Assembly (NCBI GenBank): GCA_903885895.1
Contig: CAISKC010000348.1
Coordinates: 1-10,500, forward strand
Direction: 5' to 3'
From: an uncultured Legionella sp.
GTDB lineage: Bacteria > Pseudomonadota > Gammaproteobacteria > Legionellales > Legionellaceae
Length of the DNA stretch: 10,500 nt
Under the pieces are notes generated by a model that had not been told where the DNA came from, made no database searches, and saw nothing but the letters and a program-made list of their open reading frames with translations. The translations under genes and the position numbers were made by a program. Positions 6,906 through 10,500 of the stretch are shown one piece after another (position 1 is the first letter of the stretch; each line of letters starts with the position of its first letter).

Positions 6906-8144
6906 TTAGGTTCCTAACAATTGACAAGCATGGATAGCACTATTGACACCGTCTTCATGAAAACCATAACCCCAATAACTTCCAGCATAGTATGTATGAT
7001 TCATCCCATTAATCAAATTAATTTGCTTTTGAGCTTTTAATGCCGATGCATTCAAACAGGGATGCGCATATTTGAAGGATTGGATGATTTTACTTTCAGC
7101 AATTTCATGCCCTAAATTTAATGATACAAAAAAATCATGGTTGGAATGGATTGACTGCAATCGATTCATATAATAGGTGAGTGTCGGCGCAGTGCATTGG
7201 TTATCGAGGTAATTCCAACTTGCCCAAGCTCTCTCATTTCTTGGCATGACGTTCCGGTCTTGATGAAGAATGACTTCATTCTCAGTATATTTTATTGCCA
7301 TCAAAATATTGATTTCTTCAGGCGTCGGTTTCTCGAGCATTTTTAATGCTTGATCGCTATGAGTAGCGCATACGACCTCATCAAAAACATGCTCGTTAGA
7401 ATTCACGATTATCTTAATTTTATCGGGCTCTCTTATGATTCGTTCTACTTTTGAATTTAAGTAAACTTGGTTTTTAAGTCCCTCAAGCATCGGTGTAATG
7501 TAATTTTTTGAGCCTTGTTTAATGACATACCACATAGGCCGATTGAACAAATCTAAAAGTCCGTGGTTGTTATAAAATTGTAATATAAAGGGAGCAGAGC
7601 AATTTAGGGTATCTTCTTTATTTTTTGACCAAATAGCAGCCATCATTGGAATAAGATAACATTCTTTAAATTGTTCTGAATACTTGCTTTTCCTGAGGAA
7701 GTCATCAATAGTTATCTCTAGATTATCTGTTTGAGCTAAGAATTTTTTTGCGTCAAAATTAAATAAAATAATGTCTTTGATTAGGCGATAAAATTTTACG
7801 TTAAATAGATTACGACGATCTGCAAAAAGTGTATTTAAATCATAGGCATTGTACTCAAGCCCCCGCAGATCAGAACGATAGCTAAAACTCATTTCACTCG
7901 GTTGAATGGGTACCTTTAATTCTGCTAGTAATTTACAAAAATTGGGGTATGTTCTTTGGTTAAAAACAATAAACCCTGTATCAATCGAGTAGATGGTTTC
8001 ATTCATTTGCACTGGTATCGTATGCGTGTGACCACCAAGATAATCGTTGGCTTCGAACAATGAAACATCGTGGTTTTTACTTAAAATATAGGCGCTTGTT
8101 AAACCAGATATCCCTGAGCCAATTACTGCAATCCTTTTCTTCAA
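6906..8144 (-). CDS. FAD/NAD(P)-binding oxidoreductase (COG2907, amine-oxidase fold)
   Basis: A 412-residue flavoprotein. The N-terminal Rossmann fold has VIGSGISGL (7-15) and an acidic residue after the second strand (Glu31, LFEA). The GG-motif NDYLGGHTHT (33-42) and DTGFIVFN (55-62) follow, and the C-terminal FAD-contact segment YAGSYWGYGFHEDG is near 386-399. This pattern is the COG2907 group of the flavin amine-oxidase superfamily, found next to DUF1365 and CFA-like genes. In this context it probably oxidises or desaturates a lipid acyl chain, by analogy with flavoprotein partners of CFA-like enzymes in methyl-branched and furan fatty acid synthesis; substrate not shown. The start codon is TTG at 8144, preceded by AAGGA with 8-base spacing; the ATG within that spacer is out of frame and no better start lies upstream. 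It begins 31 bp after the glutamate-synthase-like gene and its TAA abuts the DUF1365 start. Confidence 0.92.
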   Translation of the reverse strand: MKKRIAVIGSGISGLTSAYILSKNHDVSLFEANDYLGGHTHTIPVQMNETIYSIDTGFIVFNQRTYPNFCKLLAELKVPIQPSEMSFSYRSDLRGLEYNAYDLNTLFADRRNLFNVKFYRLIKDIILFNFDAKKFLAQTDNLEITIDDFLRKSKYSEQFKECYLIPMMAAIWSKNKEDTLNCSAPFILQFYNNHGLLDLFNRPMWYVIKQGSKNYITPMLEGLKNQVYLNSKVERIIREPDKIKIIVNSNEHVFDEVVCATHSDQALKMLEKPTPEEINILMAIKYTENEVILHQDRNVMPRNERAWASWNYLDNQCTAPTLTYYMNRLQSIHSNHDFFVSLNLGHEIAESKIIQSFKYAHPCLNASALKAQKQINLINGMNHTYYAGSYWGYGFHEDGVNSAIHACQLLGT

Positions 8145-8175
8145 AAATCATTCCTTTTTATTTGTTTGGTTAGAT

Positions 8176-9747
8176 TTAAAAACTTTCCGCATTCGCCAAA
8201 GCCCAATATGATTTGTATGCCTCAGGAATATCCGATCCCAGCAATTGCCCGGGGGTCAAAAAATCATAGACTTCGCTTAAAGGCTTTGCCACATGATTCG
8301 AAACACGCTGCATAATATAATCAGGACTTAAATAGCTTGGATTGGTCAAGCCCATGGCGCCAACAATTTCTAAAAACCCATGCATCGTATTACGATGATA
8401 AGCCGCCGCACGCAATTTTTTATGATCGACCACTAAACCGCGTTGTAACCGCTTATTCTGAGTAGCAACACCTGAAGGACAAGTGTTGGCATTGCATTGC
8501 TTGGCTTGCACACAACCTACCGCCATCATCATGGCGCGAGCATTCTGGCACATATCTGCTCCCATCGCCATTCTTAATACCATATCAAAACCCGTAGCAA
8601 TTTTACCACTCGCAATAATACGAATTTTATCACGCAAGCCAACGCCAACCAAGGCATTACGTGCAAAAATCAAACCTGCCGTTAAGGGTTCGCCAACATG
8701 ATTCACAAATTCAAGCGGTGCCGCGCCAGTGCCACCTTCCGCCCCATCAATTGTAATAAAATCAGGTAAAATCTGAGTCGCCAGCATGGCTTTGCAAATA
8801 GCAAAAAACTCTTCTTTTCGCCCAATACAGATTTTAAACCCAACCGGCTTCCCACCGGACAAATCACGTAATTGCTTCACAAATAATAATAACCCCTTCG
8901 GCGAATCAAATGCTGAATGCGCCGGCGGAGATACCGCGTCTTCGCCCATGTTAATGCGACGAATTTCTGCAATTTCCTTGGTGACTTTTGCGGCAGGTAA
9001 GATACCCCCGTGCGACGGTTTTGCGCCTTGCGATAATTTGATTTCAATCATCTTCACTTCATCACGCACGGCCTCTATTACAAACAAATCCGGATCAAAA
9101 TTTCCGTCTTGATCTCGACATCCAAAATAAGCTGTCCCCAATTGAAAGACCAAATCGCCGCCCTGCAAATGATAAGGGCTAAGACCACCCTCGCCCGTAT
9201 TATGCGCAAAACCACCCAATTTAGCACCTAAATTAATGGCCATGATCGCATTACCTGACAAAGATCCAAAACTCATGGCAGACACATTTAAGCGCGATGC
9301 CAAATACGGTTTTTTACAATCAGGCCCACCGACCAATATCCGTGATTCAACTTCAGTATGCTCTTTAGGCGCCAACGAATGCAGCACCCAGGTATAACCA
9401 TCTCTCAGAATATCCTGTGATGTACCAAATGGAATGGTGTCTCGCACATTTTTCGCACGTTGATAGATGATCGACCGAACTTCCCGATTATAAGGTCGCT
9501 CGGCATCATCAGCCGCAATAAAGTATTGTTGAATTTCAGGCCGAATAAACTCTAAGATATAGCGCATATGTCCTAAAACAGGAAAATTACGCAAAATAGT
9601 GCGATTTTTTTGCAGTGCATCATAAATCCAGAGAAAAATCAGCGGAACAATAATCACGGGGATCCATTTTGCATGCCCCCAAACAACCGCCCTAAGCATA
9701 AACAAAGTAAAAAAGACACCAAAACCAATATACCATTGACGCCGCAT
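8176..9747 (-). CDS. Membrane-anchored FMN-binding glutamate synthase domain protein
   Basis: A 523-residue protein of the stand-alone glutamate-synthase (GltB central domain) family. Two N-terminal hydrophobic helices (about 6-23 and 27-42) suggest a membrane anchor. The catalytic barrel follows with LNVSAMSFGSLSGNA (153-167), NTGEGGLSPYH (183-193), KLSQGAKPSHGGILP (237-251), SPPAHSAFDS (273-282) and IDGAEGGTGAAP (333-344). Cys412, Cys418 and Cys423 keep the C-x5-C-x4-C spacing of the 3Fe-4S cluster in GltB, so FMN and iron-sulphur binding are expected. The glutaminase domain of full GltB is absent and no GltD partner is in the window, so true glutamate synthase activity is unproven. The ATG at 9747 follows AAGGA with 6-base spacing. 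Its base composition is clearly richer in G+C than the downstream lipid genes; co-transcription with them is possible because the gap is only 31 bp. Confidence 0.92.
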   Translation of the reverse strand: MRRQWYIGFGVFFTLFMLRAVVWGHAKWIPVIIVPLIFLWIYDALQKNRTILRNFPVLGHMRYILEFIRPEIQQYFIAADDAERPYNREVRSIIYQRAKNVRDTIPFGTSQDILRDGYTWVLHSLAPKEHTEVESRILVGGPDCKKPYLASRLNVSAMSFGSLSGNAIMAINLGAKLGGFAHNTGEGGLSPYHLQGGDLVFQLGTAYFGCRDQDGNFDPDLFVIEAVRDEVKMIEIKLSQGAKPSHGGILPAAKVTKEIAEIRRINMGEDAVSPPAHSAFDSPKGLLLFVKQLRDLSGGKPVGFKICIGRKEEFFAICKAMLATQILPDFITIDGAEGGTGAAPLEFVNHVGEPLTAGLIFARNALVGVGLRDKIRIIASGKIATGFDMVLRMAMGADMCQNARAMMMAVGCVQAKQCNANTCPSGVATQNKRLQRGLVVDHKKLRAAAYHRNTMHGFLEIVGAMGLTNPSYLSPDYIMQRVSNHVAKPLSEVYDFLTPGQLLGSDIPEAYKSYWALANAESF

Positions 9748-9778
9748 GAATCATCCTTGAACGAAGCAGTAGATCATC

Positions 9779-9787
9779 ATTCTAGCA
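9779..9787 (-). promoter_or_regulatory. Candidate extended -10 promoter for the glutamate-synthase-like gene
   Basis: On the minus strand TGCTAGAAT matches an extended -10 element (TGn-TANAAT), 31 bases upstream of the ATG at 9747. No convincing -35 hexamer is found at the usual distance, which is tolerated for extended -10 promoters. The same 76-bp spacer also carries TCTAGCA twice (9781-9787 and 9811-9817, plus strand). Weak call from sequence alone. Confidence 0.25.
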
Positions 9788-9823
9788 AGTCTGTAGCAAG
9801 ATCGCGACTATCTAGCATTAGGA

Positions 9824-10336
9824 TTAAACGGTCATCGCCGGTGATGCTGGTGATGTAAACGCTTTTTGGCCAACCTGCCACACAGCGTAACAAAAATCTG
9901 GCACTGCATGCAGGAAAACACGCAGAAAATCGGCACCTGAACCACGATTAAGTCCATAAATACAGCGAATAAATTCAGCACTTCTTTGTTTTAATGCTGG
10001 GCTTTCTAATTCATCATTGACAGCCCGTGCCAAATGAGAGCTTTGACTCGCATTTTGATCAAAAAAAGAGGATAACCTTCGTTGCGATCTATTATCATGG
10101 CTTTCTATCGTCATGCGATATTGCGCCCAATTAGTTCGAGAAAGAAGATGACTGATTTGTTGTTTACTCAGTACCAGATATAATTGGTCCATCATAGCTT
10201 GAATGGCCGTATTCGCTAATAATACTTGCGGTTGAGAAGAAGAAGGTTCTTGTGAGAAATCAGATTGTAGCTCTATAGTGGTTGACTGCTCATCATCAGC
10301 GCCCAAACACCAACTACACGTCGCCACCAGAAGCAA
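9824..10336 (-). CDS. Hypothetical protein, possibly exported; start doubtful
   Basis: I do not recognise this protein. Read from a TTG at 10336 it has 170 residues. It begins with a short hydrophobic run (LLVATCSWCLGA, about residues 2-13) that looks like the core of a signal peptide, followed by a Ser/Gln-rich stretch (18-40) and a helical domain with few charges at the C-terminus. No Shine-Dalgarno sequence precedes the TTG. Two ATGs at 10347 and 10344 (then CGC) lie 11 and 8 bases upstream but in another frame. Joining them to this frame would give a classic MMR-plus-hydrophobic signal peptide, so a one- or two-base frameshift at the start is possible. Two cysteines in the hydrophobic run do not form a clean lipobox. 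It lies between the partial gene at the window end and the glutamate-synthase-like gene, all on the same strand. Confidence 0.5.
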   Translation of the reverse strand: MLLVATCSWCLGADDEQSTTIELQSDFSQEPSSSQPQVLLANTAIQAMMDQLYLVLSKQQISHLLSRTNWAQYRMTIESHDNRSQRRLSSFFDQNASQSSHLARAVNDELESPALKQRSAEFIRCIYGLNRGSGADFLRVFLHAVPDFCYAVWQVGQKAFTSPASPAMTV

Positions 10337-10365
10337 CAGCGCATCATGATATTCGATATTAGAAG

Positions 10366-10500
10366 TTACGCATTGACAGCAGCTTGAAATTTAGGATTCA
10401 AATGCTCTTTGTCTTGAATGAACGCATCAATAAATGAAGCAATAATTTCATTGAATAGTTCTCGCCGTAGCCTGTAACAATTGATTATTACATCAACGGC
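10366..10500 (-). CDS. C-terminal end of an unidentified gene (partial)
   Basis: An open frame enters from the right edge of the window and ends with TAA at 10366-10368, giving the last 44 residues of a protein. The visible part looks helical and ordinary in composition, with LRRELFNEIIASFIDAF and a DKEHLNPKFQAAVNA ending. It is too short to assign. Its stop lies 29 bases before the next gene's proposed start on the same strand, so the two could form one transcript. The start and most of the gene lie outside the window. Confidence 0.5.
   Translation of the reverse strand, partial: AVDVIINCYRLRRELFNEIIASFIDAFIQDKEHLNPKFQAAVNA

Noticed and set aside
8483..9112. Open frames on the plus strand opposite the glutamate-synthase-like gene (8483-8701, 8786-9112), and similar ones at 5275-5460, 6212-6418 and 9610-9858
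   Set aside because: Each is antisense to a gene whose motifs are certain (9610-9858 also runs across the spacer into the next gene), and the peptides look like frame shadows with no family features.
10276..10347. Small ORF starting at the double ATG (MMRCCFWW...) on the minus strand
   Set aside because: It gives only about 24 residues, rich in Cys, Trp and Arg, with no ribosome-binding site. It is better explained as the wrong frame of the hypothetical gene's start.
1..10500. CRISPR array, tRNA or rRNA genes, or a defence or toxin system
   Set aside because: No regularly spaced repeats, cloverleaf-like segments or related protein motifs were seen; the two palindromic elements are single and unlike CRISPR repeats.

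Overview
The window (10.5 kb) looks like chromosomal DNA of a gammaproteobacterium. The two genes of unknown function near the ends have a style that reminds me of host-associated Legionellales (Legionella, Coxiella or Berkiella-like). That placement is an impression from protein style and AT-rich composition, not from a marker gene. No rRNA, tRNA, CRISPR array or transposase gene was seen.

Layout. (1) 1-1065: a gene of unknown function on the plus strand. Its coding-like frame continues upstream of the first ATG without a normal start, so it may be 5'-damaged. (2) 1061-1179: a 119-bp element with 31-bp near-perfect inverted ends that supplies the stop codon of gene 1. (3) 1191-3616: two matched palindromes, then cydA and cydB, the two core subunits of a cytochrome bd-type quinol oxidase with a short Q-loop (cyanide-insensitive, CioAB-like). 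(4) 3612-3706: a second palindromic element bounded by 7-bp direct repeats. (5) 3726-4139: a small DUF2177 membrane protein on the plus strand, convergent with (6) a tight minus-strand cluster at 4114-8144. In transcription order this cluster encodes a COG2907-type FAD oxidoreductase, a DUF1365 protein, a cyclopropane-fatty-acid-synthase family methyltransferase and a DUF1295 membrane reductase-like protein. (7) 8176-9747: on the same strand and just upstream, a membrane-anchored stand-alone glutamate synthase (FMN/3Fe-4S) domain protein. (8) 9824-10500: a possibly exported hypothetical protein with a doubtful start, and the C-terminal end of another minus-strand gene that runs off the window.

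How the genes may work together. The FAD oxidoreductase, DUF1365, CFA-like enzyme, DUF1295 and DUF2177 proteins form a gene neighbourhood that recurs in proteobacteria and is linked there to modification of membrane fatty acids and, in some species, to singlet-oxygen (RpoE/ChrR) responses. Here it most likely modifies unsaturated acyl chains of phospholipids using S-adenosylmethionine plus redox chemistry. The product (cyclopropane, methyl-branched or furan) cannot be read from sequence. The neighbouring bd oxidase reduces O2 with quinol at the same membrane. A joint role in oxidative or low-oxygen stress is inference only. The lipid cluster is clearly more AT-rich than the glutamate synthase gene beside it, which suggests a different history.
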